64,000 nucleotides of DNA from positions 496,001 through 560,000 of the forward strand of contig JABTUK010000006.1 of the NCBI GenBank assembly GCA_015075405.1, in the 5' to 3' direction. Shown here in pieces: positions 25,544-35,066 of the stretch. The translations under genes and the position numbers were made by a program. Position 1 is the first letter of the stretch; every line of letters begins with the position of its first letter. The DNA is from Anaerolineales bacterium. Its GTDB lineage: Bacteria; Chloroflexota; Anaerolineae; 4572-78; J111. Below the pieces are notes generated by a model that searched no databases, had not been told where the DNA came from, and was given only the letters and a program-made list of their open reading frames with translations.

Positions 25544-28063
25544 TTAGCGCTTCGCCGGCCCGCCGAAGATGACTGTGCCGGTCAAACGGAACCTGGCTTG
25601 CGCTTGAATATCTTGCGCCGAGCTGCCAAGCAACACCTCAAACTCGCCGGCCTCCGCCACCCACGCCTGCTGCGCGTCGTCCCAGTAGGCCAGGGCTTGC
25701 CGGTCGAGGGTCAGCGTCACCGTCTTCGTCTCGCCGGGCGCTAAGGCAACCTTGGCAAAACCTTTTAACTCCTTCGGGGGGCGAGCCAGGCTGGCTGTGA
25801 CGTCATGCACGTACAATTGGACAACCTCTTGCCCCGGCCGCTGGCCGGTGTTGGTCACGTCCACGTTGACGGTCAATTGACCGTCCGGGGTGATGGCCTC
25901 CGCGCTGAGGCGCAGATTGGCGTAGGCAAAGCTGGTATAGGAGAGGCCAAAACCAAAGGGGAACAGCGGCTCGACCCGCTTCTTTTCGTAATAACGGTAG
26001 CCCACAAAAATGCCCTCACCGTAGCGCACCCGGCCATTCTCGCCGGGGTAGTTGATAAAGGCCGGATTATCTTCCAGCCGAACCGGGAACGTCTGGGGCA
26101 GTTTGCCGGAAGGGTTGACTTCGCCAAACAGCACATCGGCGATGGCGTTGCCGCACTCCTGGCCGGGATACCAGGCTTGCATGACCCCGGCGACCTGATC
26201 GAGCCAGGGCATAGTTACCGGCCCGCCCGTTTGCAGCACCACCACCGTGCGGGGATTGGCGGCGGCGACGCGGGCAATCAGTTCATTCTGACGACCGACC
26301 AGATCCATATGTGGCCGGTCTTGCCCCTCGCTGTCCCATTCGCCGGTCAGACCGGCGCAGATGACGGCTACATCGGCGGTGGCGGCCAGAGCCACCGCCC
26401 GGTCAATCGCTTCATCGCCAAGCGGCTGGAACATACCCACCCGCATGGCCGCCAGGATAGGCGAATTTTGGCGGCTGTATTCAATCACCAAATCGTAACT
26501 CTGCCCGGCCTGGAACTCGACCACGCCGGTAGCTTCCCGGCTACCGAAGGTAAAGTAACTATCGCCCGGCTGCCAGGCGTTCCAATTGTCTACCACCAAC
26601 TGCCCATTGACAAACAGACGGCTCAGGCCGGCGCTGACCAAGCTAAAGTGATGCTCCCCGCTCGCCTCAGGCGTCAAGCGGGAGGTGAAACGGGCCGAAA
26701 AGTGAGCCAGGTTTACGCCCGGCGCGGCGGCGTCGAACCACATTAATTCCGTTTCCGGCGTCTGTTTGCGCAACACCACCGGGCCGGACAGGTCGAGGCT
26801 ATTGAAATATTCGGCGCTGAGGCCGGGCTGTCCCTCCAGCGAAACAAGCTGCCGGCTGGAGAGCAGGGGCAAATATTTGTAATTGGTACAGCCAGGTTCA
26901 TAGCCAATCTCAACAGCTTCCCCTGCCTGGGCCATAATCCCTTCCAGGGGACTGACCCGGTAGTGCGCGTTTACCTGGGCGCTGCCGCCGCCCATAATCT
27001 GGGCAGTTTTGGCGTTGGGGCCGATAACGGCCAGCGTGGTCAACGCCTGTTTATCCAGCGGCAGAACCCCTTCATTCTTCAACAAGACGATACCTTCGGC
27101 GCCGGCCCGCCGGATGAGGGCACGGTGTTCCGCGCGGTCGAGGGCCTGTTCGTCGGGAATGGTCGGATCGTCAAATGCGCCCACCCGGGCGATGAGGCGC
27201 AGCATCCGCCGGGCGCTTTCTTTCACCGCCTCGGCGCTGACCTGCCCGGACCGGACGGCCTGGACCAATTTTTCTCCCCGTTCCCTGGCCGGGCCGGGCA
27301 TCTCCAAATCAAGGCCCGATTCAACCGAAGTCAGGCTGTGGTGAGCAAACCAATCGGACATCACCACGCCATCGAAGCCCCATTCATCCTTGAGAATACG
27401 CCGCAGCAGGACGGGATGATCCCCGGCGTACGTGCCGTTGACTTTATTGTACCCGCTCATCACCGCCCACACCTTTGCTTCTTTGACCGCTGCTTCAAAG
27501 GGCGGCAGGTAGATTTCGCGCAGGGGGCGCTCATCAATTTCGGAACTGATGGTCATGCGTTGAAATTCCGACTCGTTGCCGACATAGTGCTTGACGGTGG
27601 CGGCAATGCCCTGGCTCTGCACACCTTTGATATAGGCTATGACTATTTGGGCCGACAGGAACGGGTCTTCGGAATAGCACTCAAAGTTGCGGCCATTAAG
27701 GGTAGAACGGTGGATGTTGACCGTTGGCCCAAGCAGCACCCGCGCCCCTTTTGATTGAGCTTCCTCACCCAGCGCTTGACCAATTTGCTCCATCAGGGCT
27801 GTATTCCAGGTAGAGGCCAGGGAAATCCCGACCGGGAAGCATGCCGCCGGCACGCCGCCGACGAGAGCGCCGCCGCCCCGCGCCCCGTTGGGGCCATCGC
27901 TCACTTTGATGGCCGGAATACCCAGCCGTTCGACCGGAACAGTCAACCAAAAGGATGCGCCGGCTAATAAGGAGACTTGTTCTTCCAGGGTCATGGTTTG
28001 CAAAAGCGCGTCAAGCCGCGCTTCCACATCGGCTACAGGTGGATTATCTGTTTTGTGGCTCAT
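25544..28063 (-). CDS. Family 3 glycoside hydrolase (beta-glucosidase type) with PA14 insert
   Basis: 839 residues with no signal peptide, so probably cytoplasmic. The N-terminal barrel carries VSDGPNGARGG, the KH motif (158-159) and the nucleophile Asp237 in VMSDWFA. The second domain begins near residue 335 (GIVLLKNEGVLPL) and is interrupted by a PA14 domain at about 400-560 (LSAEYFNSLDLSG...FVNGQLVVDNW). A fibronectin-III-like domain closes the protein. GH3 enzymes remove non-reducing-end beta-linked glucose or xylose from oligosaccharides. Being downstream of an oligosaccharide-type transporter, it likely digests the imported sugar. It is 11 bp after the VOC gene and probably the last gene of the leftward run. 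Confidence 0.94.
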   Translation of the reverse strand: MSHKTDNPPVADVEARLDALLQTMTLEEQVSLLAGASFWLTVPVERLGIPAIKVSDGPNGARGGGALVGGVPAACFPVGISLASTWNTALMEQIGQALGEEAQSKGARVLLGPTVNIHRSTLNGRNFECYSEDPFLSAQIVIAYIKGVQSQGIAATVKHYVGNESEFQRMTISSEIDERPLREIYLPPFEAAVKEAKVWAVMSGYNKVNGTYAGDHPVLLRRILKDEWGFDGVVMSDWFAHHSLTSVESGLDLEMPGPARERGEKLVQAVRSGQVSAEAVKESARRMLRLIARVGAFDDPTIPDEQALDRAEHRALIRRAGAEGIVLLKNEGVLPLDKQALTTLAVIGPNAKTAQIMGGGSAQVNAHYRVSPLEGIMAQAGEAVEIGYEPGCTNYKYLPLLSSRQLVSLEGQPGLSAEYFNSLDLSGPVVLRKQTPETELMWFDAAAPGVNLAHFSARFTSRLTPEASGEHHFSLVSAGLSRLFVNGQLVVDNWNAWQPGDSYFTFGSREATGVVEFQAGQSYDLVIEYSRQNSPILAAMRVGMFQPLGDEAIDRAVALAATADVAVICAGLTGEWDSEGQDRPHMDLVGRQNELIARVAAANPRTVVVLQTGGPVTMPWLDQVAGVMQAWYPGQECGNAIADVLFGEVNPSGKLPQTFPVRLEDNPAFINYPGENGRVRYGEGIFVGYRYYEKKRVEPLFPFGFGLSYTSFAYANLRLSAEAITPDGQLTVNVDVTNTGQRPGQEVVQLYVHDVTASLARPPKELKGFAKVALAPGETKTVTLTLDRQALAYWDDAQQAWVAEAGEFEVLLGSSAQDIQAQARFRLTGTVIFGGPAKR

Positions 28064-28074
28064 ACTTCCTCTTT

Positions 28075-28527
28075 TCAGTCGTTCTCCAAAAGTTCTACGA
28101 TTGCCCCCAACTGTGTGTTCCCGTCGAAATAAGCATAGCGACCGCCGGTGTACTCACCGCGCTGCACTAAAGGAATCCCTTTAGCGTTCAGAAAGGCCAC
28201 CTTCTCCGGCATGCCCTTAATCTCAAAGGCGATGTGGTGCAAACTGTCGCCGTGTTCATCAAGCTGATCCTTCCAGGTGCTCGGCTCACCGATGGGTTCA
28301 ACCAACTCAAGGTCTATTTGCCCCAAGTGGAAAAACGCCAGCTTGGCCCGGGCCTCTGAGGGTCTGCCCTCATATTCGGTTTGAGCGCGTTCATAGGTAT
28401 CGGTGATGATTATCTCCGGTACTGGCAAGCCCAGAACTTCTGCCCAGGCCTGCGCTTTGGCCTCAATATCTTTGACAACAATCGCCACCTGGGTGATGGT
28501 GGTGGTACCCAATATTTGTTCGGTCAT
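28075..28527 (-). CDS. VOC superfamily protein (methylmalonyl-CoA epimerase/glyoxalase-like)
   Basis: 150 residues, two beta-alpha-beta-beta-beta modules. Candidate metal ligands are Gln13 (TQVAIVVKDIE), Glu in DLELVEP, His in LHHIAFEI and Glu in GAIVELLE. The first position is Gln rather than the His of methylmalonyl-CoA epimerases; glyoxalase I also uses Gln at an equivalent position. The substrate may be a sugar-derived keto acid or a lactoyl-type thioester. It lies 2 bp after the oxidoreductase gene and 11 bp before GH3, which ties it to sugar breakdown. Confidence 0.85.
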   Translation of the reverse strand: MTEQILGTTTITQVAIVVKDIEAKAQAWAEVLGLPVPEIIITDTYERAQTEYEGRPSEARAKLAFFHLGQIDLELVEPIGEPSTWKDQLDEHGDSLHHIAFEIKGMPEKVAFLNAKGIPLVQRGEYTGGRYAYFDGNTQLGAIVELLEND

Positions 28528-28529
28528 GA

Positions 28530-29669
28530 TTATTTCTCCAATTGGTGCTCAGGCAAACCGGCCGGCAGGGGAGCCGGACGTTCGCAGGTGCTGGTCAGTT
28601 CGATGTGCTGCCCGGTTTCTGATGCTTCGAGAATAGCATGCATCACATCGAGCACGTGAAAGGCCATATCGCCATTAGCGCGATGAGGGCGGTCGGTACG
28701 GATGGCATGGGCCAGGTCGGCCACGCCCAGGCAGCGGCTGTTGGCGGTATAGGCGTGGGTGAGCGGTATCTCACGCCAGCCGGCCTCACCCAAGCGGCGC
28801 ACCCGCACCGGCCCGCCGAACATATTGGGGTCGGGCATGCTCAGGGTGCCGGTTGTCCCCTGAATTTCAAGCAGCCCACTGCCGACATCGTATAGGTTCA
28901 GCGCCTCACCCGCCGATACGGTCACATCAAAGCTGGTGGTCAGCGTGGCTACCGGGCCGCTGGCAAAATCCAGGATGCCGGCGATGTGCGTGGGGGTTTC
29001 AACCGGGATTTTCTGCCCCTGTTTTGGCCCGCTGCCAATGGTGCGTTCCGGATAGGTGATGCGGGCAGAACCGGTCACACGGTGAATGGGTCCCAGCATT
29101 GAAACCAGGGCAGTGAGGTAGTATGGCCCCATATCAAACAGCGGTCCCGCGCCCACCTGGTAGAAAAAACCGGGGTCGGGGTGCCAGGCTTCGGGGCCGC
29201 GAATGAACATAAAGGCATTGGCAGCTACCGGCGTGCCAATTTCGCCGGCATCAAGCAGTTGGCGGCAGGTTTGCAGCCCGCCACCCAGAAAGGTGTCGGG
29301 CGCGTTGCCCACCCGCAGGCCGCGAGCCTGCGCTTCCCGGAGCATCAGTTGGCCCTCAGCGCGGCTCAAAGCCAGCGGCTTTTCATTGTACACCGATTTG
29401 CCGGCGCGCAGGGCGGCCAGTCCTATTTCGGCGTGGGCGGCGGGGATGGTCAGGTTGATGATTAACTCGATATTGGGATCGGCCAGCACATCGCTTACAG
29501 GCAGGGCGCGAGGCACATTGAATTTGGCGGCCTGACTCTCGGCGCGAGCCAGATCGAGGTCGGCGCAGGCAACCAGGTCCAGAATGTCCCACTTGGCCGC
29601 GTTTTCAAGATAAATGCTGCTGATGTTGCCGCAGCCGATGACTGCGGTTTTGACGGGGGTAAAGGTCAT
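28530..29669 (-). CDS. Gfo/Idh/MocA family NAD(P)-dependent oxidoreductase
   Basis: 379 residues. A Rossmann N-terminus (VIGCGNISSIYLENAA) and the conserved EKPLA motif (YNEKPLALS, near residue 95) define the family. The C-terminal alpha/beta domain forms the sugar pocket. Members oxidise or reduce sugars, inositols or their derivatives with NAD(P). The adjacent isomerase and glycosidase suggest action on a sugar released from an imported oligosaccharide. The exact substrate cannot be told. About 180 bp with a palindromic repeat separate it from the isomerase gene. Confidence 0.92.
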   Translation of the reverse strand: MTFTPVKTAVIGCGNISSIYLENAAKWDILDLVACADLDLARAESQAAKFNVPRALPVSDVLADPNIELIINLTIPAAHAEIGLAALRAGKSVYNEKPLALSRAEGQLMLREAQARGLRVGNAPDTFLGGGLQTCRQLLDAGEIGTPVAANAFMFIRGPEAWHPDPGFFYQVGAGPLFDMGPYYLTALVSMLGPIHRVTGSARITYPERTIGSGPKQGQKIPVETPTHIAGILDFASGPVATLTTSFDVTVSAGEALNLYDVGSGLLEIQGTTGTLSMPDPNMFGGPVRVRRLGEAGWREIPLTHAYTANSRCLGVADLAHAIRTDRPHRANGDMAFHVLDVMHAILEASETGQHIELTSTCERPAPLPAGLPEHQLEK

Positions 29670-29683
29670 CGTTAACTCCTGAA

Positions 29684-29750
29684 AATAACCCTCACCCCCA
29701 CCCCCTCTCCCGGTGGGAGAGGGGAGTCGCGCCAGCGACGGGGTGAGGGT
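29684..29750. repeat. Palindromic repeat (CCCTCACCCC ... GGGGTGAGGG)
   Basis: CCCTCACCCC, CCCCTCTCCC, GGGAGAGGGG and GGGGTGAGGG occur in nested order. It lies between the isomerase and oxidoreductase genes. Confidence 0.8.
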
Positions 29751-29809
29751 TTTTCATCGCTGGTGGCGCGCCACTGGTTAGTGGTCACTCCTCAGAAAAT
29801 GCGTTTGCC

Positions 29810-29838
29810 GGGGTCCAAAAGCTGTGCTTTTGGACCCC
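29810..29838. terminator. Perfect 13-bp hairpin after the isomerase gene
   Basis: GGGGTCCAAAAGC (29810-29822), a 3-base loop, then GCTTTTGGACCCC (29826-29838). It starts about 10 bp past the isomerase stop. It lacks a T-tract in that direction, so it may protect the mRNA end rather than terminate. Confidence 0.5.
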
Positions 29839-29848
29839 GTTTTCAGGC

Positions 29849-30646
29849 TTACAGCACAGCGGGCAGTTGCTGCCGCAGGTAGGCCAGGCTGTTGGAGACG
29901 CTGGCTACGGGGTCGCGTGGATTATCGTGCTCAACAATGTACCAGACCGCGCCGGCGTCGCGGGCGGCGGGGAGCAGGGTCGGCCAGTCCAGGCTGCCCG
30001 CGCCGACATCGGCCATCACTGCCCCATCCATGAGCGGCTCTGACGAATCCGGGCCGGCGGTTCCCAAATCCTTCAGGTGTACTCGCAGGCAGCGACCAGC
30101 GTAACGCTGCAACAACGCCACCGGGTCAACGCCGCCAAAGGTAATCCAGGCCAAGTCCGGCTCAAAACCGAGGCTGTCGCCGGCGCTTTCAAATAGCCAA
30201 TCCAGGGCGAGTTTGCCCTCAAGCTCAACCATCTCCCAGTGATGGTTGTGGTACAACAAACGCATGCCTTCGGCCTGGCAGCGTTGGGCCAGTTCGCCCA
30301 GCAGTTGCCCGGTTTCCTGAAAGACGCTGGCGCGCTTTTCGCCCACCAGGTGAGGAATATACGGCGCAACGAGGGTGTCGTTGCCGATGGCCTGGTTGAA
30401 GGCAATAATTTGGGACAGGTTGCTCTGCAAGTCATCGAGGCGCAGGTGCGTGGCGATGACTTGTAGGCCATGTTTGTCTAACAAGGCGCGCATTTCGGCG
30501 GCGGTGCAGCCGTGGTCGCCTACGGTTTCTACGGCGGTATAGCCGACCCCGGCTACTTGGGCCAGGGTTTCATCAAACGGGCCGGGCAGCGTCCGCAGAC
30601 TGTACAATTGGACGGCGATGGGTAAAGTTACTTCTTGAGAGGTCAT
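29849..30646 (-). CDS. Sugar phosphate isomerase/epimerase-like TIM barrel (AP endonuclease 2 family)
   Basis: 265 residues with a xylose-isomerase-like barrel: GYTAVETVGDHG near the start, LLYHNHHWEM in the middle and FEPDLAWITFGG followed by LRVHLKDLG. The metal-binding Glu, His and Asp positions are plausible in these segments. Relatives include IolE, hydroxypyruvate isomerase and sugar 3-epimerases. The link to the oxidoreductase just downstream suggests a two-step conversion of a keto sugar or inositol. The substrate is unknown. Confidence 0.88.
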   Translation of the reverse strand: MTSQEVTLPIAVQLYSLRTLPGPFDETLAQVAGVGYTAVETVGDHGCTAAEMRALLDKHGLQVIATHLRLDDLQSNLSQIIAFNQAIGNDTLVAPYIPHLVGEKRASVFQETGQLLGELAQRCQAEGMRLLYHNHHWEMVELEGKLALDWLFESAGDSLGFEPDLAWITFGGVDPVALLQRYAGRCLRVHLKDLGTAGPDSSEPLMDGAVMADVGAGSLDWPTLLPAARDAGAVWYIVEHDNPRDPVASVSNSLAYLRQQLPAVL

Positions 30647-30667
30647 GAGTTTATGCTCCTTAAAAAA

Positions 30668-30741
30668 TAGTAATCAGTCATCACTAGCCAGTAATCAGTG
30701 AACAGATTGACTGATAACTGATGACTGGTCACTGATAACAG
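30668..30741. repeat. Heptamer hairpin (ACTGATA/ACTGATG words)
   Basis: ATCAGTC/ATCAGTG-type words on the left face ACTGATA, ACTGATG, ACTGGTC, ACTGATA on the right. It lies upstream of the isomerase gene. Confidence 0.75.
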
Positions 30742-30783
30742 TTTTCATCATTGGTGGCGTGCTCAGGTTCGTGAACACTCCTA

Positions 30784-30952
30784 AGTACAGGATTGCGTAA
30801 ATTCGTCACAATTTGATGTAGCCGGTTCCTGGTATGTCATTTCGAGCGCCAGCGAGAAATCTTGGTCCTTGCCTGGAAGTTTAGACAGCGGGGAAGAAGA
30901 TTCCTCCCTTCGGTCGGAATGACATGATTTCATCACGAACTAATGCAAGGTT
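30784..30952. repeat. Left copy of the ~170-bp inverted repeat flanking the ABC operon
   Basis: It runs from TACAGGATTGCG through a TGTCATTTCGAG core (30834-30925) to ACGAACTAATGCA. The whole stretch matches the complement of 37478-37655 with few differences. The 328-bp gap 30647-30974 is otherwise filled by the heptamer hairpin and a GGTGGCGTGC/CACTCCT module also seen at 29761 and 35105. Confidence 0.85.
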
Positions 30953-30974
30953 GTACTAAGTGTTGGTGAATCGG

Positions 30975-31787
30975 TTAGACCGTGGAGAGGTCCCACTCTT
31001 CGTAAATTTTTGGCACATCGTTAATCAGACGCCGGGTGTAAGGCTCTTTAGGGCGCAGAATCACCGCGTCGGGCGGGCCGCTTTCCACAAATCTGCCGCG
31101 CTCCATAATATAAACCTTGTCGGAAACGTAATAAGCCAGGCCAATATCATGGGTGATAAAAATAACCGTCATGCCGATGTCGTCGCGCAGTTTCATGAGT
31201 TGGTCCAGAATGGTGGCCCGCGAGCAGGCATCAATCATGGAGGTCGGTTCATCGGCCAGCAGAATTTTGGGCTTCAGCAGAAAGATGCGGGCAATCATAA
31301 GGCGCTGCTGCTGCCCGCCGGACAGTTCAAACGGATATTTGTTGGTCAATTCCTCGAACTTGAGGTTAACAAAGCTGCAAGCCTCGGCCATCAGCTCTAC
31401 TTTTTTGTCCTTTGGCAGATTACTGCCGTTGCGCATGTTAATGCAATCTAACAGGACGGAATCAATTTTGTTAAAGATGTTGTATGACGAGAACGGGTCT
31501 TGAAAGATAGCCTGGATATTTTTCCAGTATTCTTTCTTTTTTTGGTGCGAACTGAGATCGCGTTTTTTACCCTCAAAGTAAATTTCACCGGCGGTGGGGT
31601 TGATTAGCCCCAGCAGGATTTTTGATAGCGTGGTCTTGCCGCTGCCCGATTCCCCCACAATCGAGACGACTTCACCCTGGTAGAGGTCAAGGTCTACCTG
31701 GTCAACGGCGACGGTTTTATGACGGCCCAAACCAAACACTTTGGTCAGCCCTTTGGCGCTCAGGTACAATGGTTTTTCATCAGCCAT
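30975..31787 (-). CDS. Oligopeptide/oligosaccharide ABC transporter ATPase (OppF-like)
   Basis: 270 residues. Walker A GESGSGKTTLSK, signature LSGGQQQRLMIAR, Walker B ILLADEPTS and switch His in FITHDIG are intact. It is the second ATPase of a peptide-type importer; such transporters also carry beta-glucan or xyloglucan oligosaccharides in some thermophiles. It overlaps the OppD-like gene by 8 bp. It lacks the usual C-terminal oligo_HPY extension, so it is shorter than typical OppF (about 310). Confidence 0.93.
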   Translation of the reverse strand: MADEKPLYLSAKGLTKVFGLGRHKTVAVDQVDLDLYQGEVVSIVGESGSGKTTLSKILLGLINPTAGEIYFEGKKRDLSSHQKKKEYWKNIQAIFQDPFSSYNIFNKIDSVLLDCINMRNGSNLPKDKKVELMAEACSFVNLKFEELTNKYPFELSGGQQQRLMIARIFLLKPKILLADEPTSMIDACSRATILDQLMKLRDDIGMTVIFITHDIGLAYYVSDKVYIMERGRFVESGPPDAVILRPKEPYTRRLINDVPKIYEEWDLSTV

Positions 31788-32787
31788 GGTTGTAAGCCTC
31801 CCTCAGTTCTGCTTCAGAAAAGATACAGCGGTAAAATCGGCCATCACTCGCCGGGTGAAGTTGAACGGGTATAACCTGACATTCCGGCTTGGCGTATTTA
31901 CAGCGGGCGGCAAAGCGACAGCCGGCCGGCGGTTTTTTAAGGTTAGGCGGCACGCCGGGGATAGCCGTCAGTTTGACCTGGCGCAGCCCTTCTTCCGGCA
32001 CAATAATAGAGCCCATCAGCCCTTTGGCATAAGGATGAATTGGATCAAACACGGTTTGTTTGGCCGTGCCAATTTCCACAAGCTGCCCGGCGTACATGAC
32101 CATAATATCATCGGTAACGTTGTAAAGCAGCGGCAGTTCGTGGGTGATAAAGATCATTGATTTGATGAAGCCCTTTTCCATCAGGTTCCGCAGCATCTTG
32201 ATGACCATTTTCTGTGAGGTCACGTCGAGGGCCGAGGAAGGCTCATCCGCAATCAGCACTTTGGGGTGAAGCAGCACCGAAATGGCAATTACGGTGCGCT
32301 GTTTCATCCCCCCCGAAAGTTCAACCGGATATTTTTGCAAAACCTCGGCCGGAAGCCCCAGAACTTCAAAGGATTTTCGGGCAATCTCGTAAATCTCTTT
32401 TTTGTTTTTGTTTGGCTCGTGGGCTTGAAAAACATCTTCAATAAAATTGATGATCTTTTGGGTGGGGTTAAGCGCGTTCATGGCGGCCTGGGGGATATAG
32501 GCAATCTCTTTGCCCAGGATTGACTTGCGCACGTTATCCGGGGACATTTTAGAAATATTCGTCCCGCAAATGATAATATCGCCGCTGGTGTAATGCAGCG
32601 GCGGAAAGTAATAGCCCATCAGGCTCAGCGCCAGCGTGGACTTTCCGCAGCCGGACTCCCCGGCAATGCCCAGCGATTTACCTTCTTCCAGTTTTAGCGA
32701 GACATGGTCAACGGCGTAAATATCTTCGCCAAAGCGGGTAACATATTTTGTGGTTAGCTCATTGACTTCCAGGATAACGTTTGCCAT
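31780..32787 (-). CDS. Oligopeptide/oligosaccharide ABC transporter ATPase (OppD-like)
   Basis: 335 residues. Walker A GESGCGKSTLAL, signature LSGGMKQRTVIAI, Walker B VLIADEPSSALDV. The C-terminal oligo_HPY region holds a cysteine cluster (CRFAARCKYAKPEC) typical of OppD/DppD. It energises uptake with the OppF-like subunit. It lies 10 bp after the permease gene and overlaps the next ATPase, so translation is coupled. Confidence 0.94.
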   Translation of the reverse strand: MANVILEVNELTTKYVTRFGEDIYAVDHVSLKLEEGKSLGIAGESGCGKSTLALSLMGYYFPPLHYTSGDIIICGTNISKMSPDNVRKSILGKEIAYIPQAAMNALNPTQKIINFIEDVFQAHEPNKNKKEIYEIARKSFEVLGLPAEVLQKYPVELSGGMKQRTVIAISVLLHPKVLIADEPSSALDVTSQKMVIKMLRNLMEKGFIKSMIFITHELPLLYNVTDDIMVMYAGQLVEIGTAKQTVFDPIHPYAKGLMGSIIVPEEGLRQVKLTAIPGVPPNLKKPPAGCRFAARCKYAKPECQVIPVQLHPASDGRFYRCIFSEAELREAYNHG

Positions 32788-32797
32788 ATCAATCCCC

Positions 32798-34048
32798 CTA
32801 ATCCCGCAAAGCCGGATTAAATACCTGGTCGAGGCCAGTATTCATCAAATTCAATGAGAATGAAATCAAGGCGATGGTTACAATGACCGGGAGGTAGGCC
32901 CACCATTTGTCCAGGAGATGCGCCTGGTAAATCATGGCCCAGTTCATCATCAAGCCCAAGGTTGGCACTTCGGTGGTGCGGGGGCCTAGCCCAAGAACGG
33001 ATAACGCTGCCTCAACCAGAATAGCCGAGGAAATCTGTAAAATCAGGGCCATAATTACATAAGAAGCGATGTAAGGCAGAATATCGCGGGTGATGATATG
33101 GGTAATAGAGTGCCCGGATAGTTTGGATAAATTGACATGATCCCGGTTACGCAGCGAAATGACCTGCGCTCGCACGGCCCTGGTGGTCCAGACCCAGGAG
33201 GTTAAGCCGATCACCAGGGCGATGACAAAAGCCCCCCGATGTTCCTGCCCAATGCTGAATGAAATCAAAATCAACAACACAAAGCTGGGGATAACGGTAA
33301 ATATATTGGTGACGAACATAATCACATCATCTACCAGCCCGCCCACATATCCGCCCAGCAAGCCTAACGTCAAGCCGATGAAGGTGGCAACCAGCCCGGC
33401 CACAAGACCAATTTGTAAGGATACTCTGGTGGCTGTTACCAGTTCCGTGAGCACATCCCGGCCAAAGTTATCGGTGCCAAGCGGCAGCGTCCGCACGTTG
33501 GTCAACTGATTAATATTCACGTAATCAGTTTGGTTAACCGCGCCGGTCTGTTCCAGGGTGTTGGATTCCGGATTTTGCGCCGCAATGATGAGCGGTCCGG
33601 TTGATAAAAGCCCCTGTAGCGAGGCATCGAGCCGCTGATAAGACCTCAGCCTGGCAATCGTCATGCCGGGCAGTCTTTTTTTCGGGTCATAATTCTCTTG
33701 CCATTGCGCCAGAAGTTTTTCGGCGTCGGTGAGGTTGATTTCGCTTTCAGGGATGCCGCTGGCTACCAGCCAGGCTTTCATCTCAAGGCGCTTCTCATTG
33801 TCCAATTTGTCGGCAATTCGTTGGGAAGCAGGATCGCCCAGGTTCAGGGTGTAGGCCGTACTGCCCACGCTGTCATAGACACTAACATAAGTTCCGGGAG
33901 GAAAGAAAGTGCCTTGACCAATAATGGCTAGGGGCGGGTCCGGTATGATAATCGGATAGATCACCACGGTCAGCAGGATGGCCATAAAGATGACAAAGCC
34001 GATGATAAAATTAGTGGAGCGAAAAATCTGGCGAATGGTGTGTTTCAT
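32798..34048 (-). CDS. ABC transporter permease (DppC-like) with enlarged external loop
   Basis: About 416 residues from ATG 34048, with AGAGGGGG about 10 bases upstream; longer frames to 34123 overlap the previous gene. TM1 (about 13-36) is followed by a soluble stretch to about residue 190. The DppC hallmark LGTDNFGRDVL starts there, whereas it usually comes near residue 75. So roughly 115 residues are added outside the membrane. Five more helices and the ATPase-docking loop (LSKLSGHSITHIITRDILP) follow. The same enlarged loop occurs in some sugar-importing members, which I infer also here. Confidence 0.92.
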   Translation of the reverse strand: MKHTIRQIFRSTNFIIGFVIFMAILLTVVIYPIIIPDPPLAIIGQGTFFPPGTYVSVYDSVGSTAYTLNLGDPASQRIADKLDNEKRLEMKAWLVASGIPESEINLTDAEKLLAQWQENYDPKKRLPGMTIARLRSYQRLDASLQGLLSTGPLIIAAQNPESNTLEQTGAVNQTDYVNINQLTNVRTLPLGTDNFGRDVLTELVTATRVSLQIGLVAGLVATFIGLTLGLLGGYVGGLVDDVIMFVTNIFTVIPSFVLLILISFSIGQEHRGAFVIALVIGLTSWVWTTRAVRAQVISLRNRDHVNLSKLSGHSITHIITRDILPYIASYVIMALILQISSAILVEAALSVLGLGPRTTEVPTLGLMMNWAMIYQAHLLDKWWAYLPVIVTIALISFSLNLMNTGLDQVFNPALRD

Positions 34049-34061
34049 GGCTGCACCCCCT

Positions 34062-35066
34062 CTAATCTGACTGCGCCGCTTTAATACGCGGGTCAATAAA
34101 ACCATAAACAATCTCGATGGCAAACGTTGCCACCAGAACCATGATGGTAATAATCAACGTTATAGCAGAGACAAGCGGATAATCCTGTCCCGTTATTGCG
34201 TTTAGCAGCGTGGTGCCCAGCCCCGGATAACTAAAGATGATCTCTGCGACCAATGCACCGCCAACCATCGTGCCAATGGATAGGGCCAAACCGGTTACCT
34301 GCGGCAGCATCGCATTTCTAAAGACATAGCCCACAATTTTGCGGTCTTTGATGCCCATAAAGCGGCTGTACTTTACATAGTCCGCATTCAATTCATAGAT
34401 GGCCATCGAGCGCATCCCAATCGCCTGCCCCCCAATGGCAATTAACACAAGTGACCAAAATGGCAATTGATAATGAACGAAGACAGACCAGATAAAAGGC
34501 CAGGTAAAGCTGGGGATGAGATCAAACCCGTAGCCACCGGAGGTGGGAAACCATTCTAAAGTGACGGCAAAAATAACCAGCAAAATAATGGCCATGCCAA
34601 AGGCCGGCAGCCCGCTGACAAAAATACTGATGGGCAGCAGAATTTTATCAAAGCCCCCTCGCAGATAGGCTGCCAATGCGCCGAGTGTGTTGCCGATTAG
34701 CCAACCAACGATAATGGCCGGGAACTGCAAACAGATGGTCCACATAATGGAAGCCTTAAGCACATCGGCCACTGTTCTGGGATATTGGCTAAACGAGTAA
34801 CCAAAATCACCGCGCGCCACATTTTGGACGTAGATGAAAAATTGTTCAACAATGGGTTTGTCGGTGCCAAACAGTTTGGTGTACTGCTCATAAATGGCCT
34901 GGACCCCAGTCGCATTGCTCATACCCTGGGCAAATCTGGCCACAATGGCGGCCACAGGATCGCCCGGCATAAGGCGGGGCAGGGTGAAATTCAAGATAAA
35001 AGCCGCGACGAAGGTAACGGCAAACCACATGAGTTTATTGAGGAAATACTTTCGATACCCTTTCAA
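34062..35066 (-). CDS. ABC transporter permease (DppB-like)
   Basis: 334 residues, six helices. TM1 (WFAVTFVAAFILNFTLPRLMPGDPV) has the DppB-typical RLMPGDP motif. The docking loop includes YSRFMGIKDRKIVGYVFRNAMLP. It forms the pore with the DppC-like protein. It lies 13 bp before DppC and downstream of the binding protein, with a 380-bp repeat-rich gap between. A GGAGGTGAAC ribosome-binding site precedes the start. Confidence 0.94.
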   Translation of the reverse strand: MKGYRKYFLNKLMWFAVTFVAAFILNFTLPRLMPGDPVAAIVARFAQGMSNATGVQAIYEQYTKLFGTDKPIVEQFFIYVQNVARGDFGYSFSQYPRTVADVLKASIMWTICLQFPAIIVGWLIGNTLGALAAYLRGGFDKILLPISIFVSGLPAFGMAIILLVIFAVTLEWFPTSGGYGFDLIPSFTWPFIWSVFVHYQLPFWSLVLIAIGGQAIGMRSMAIYELNADYVKYSRFMGIKDRKIVGYVFRNAMLPQVTGLALSIGTMVGGALVAEIIFSYPGLGTTLLNAITGQDYPLVSAITLIITIMVLVATFAIEIVYGFIDPRIKAAQSD

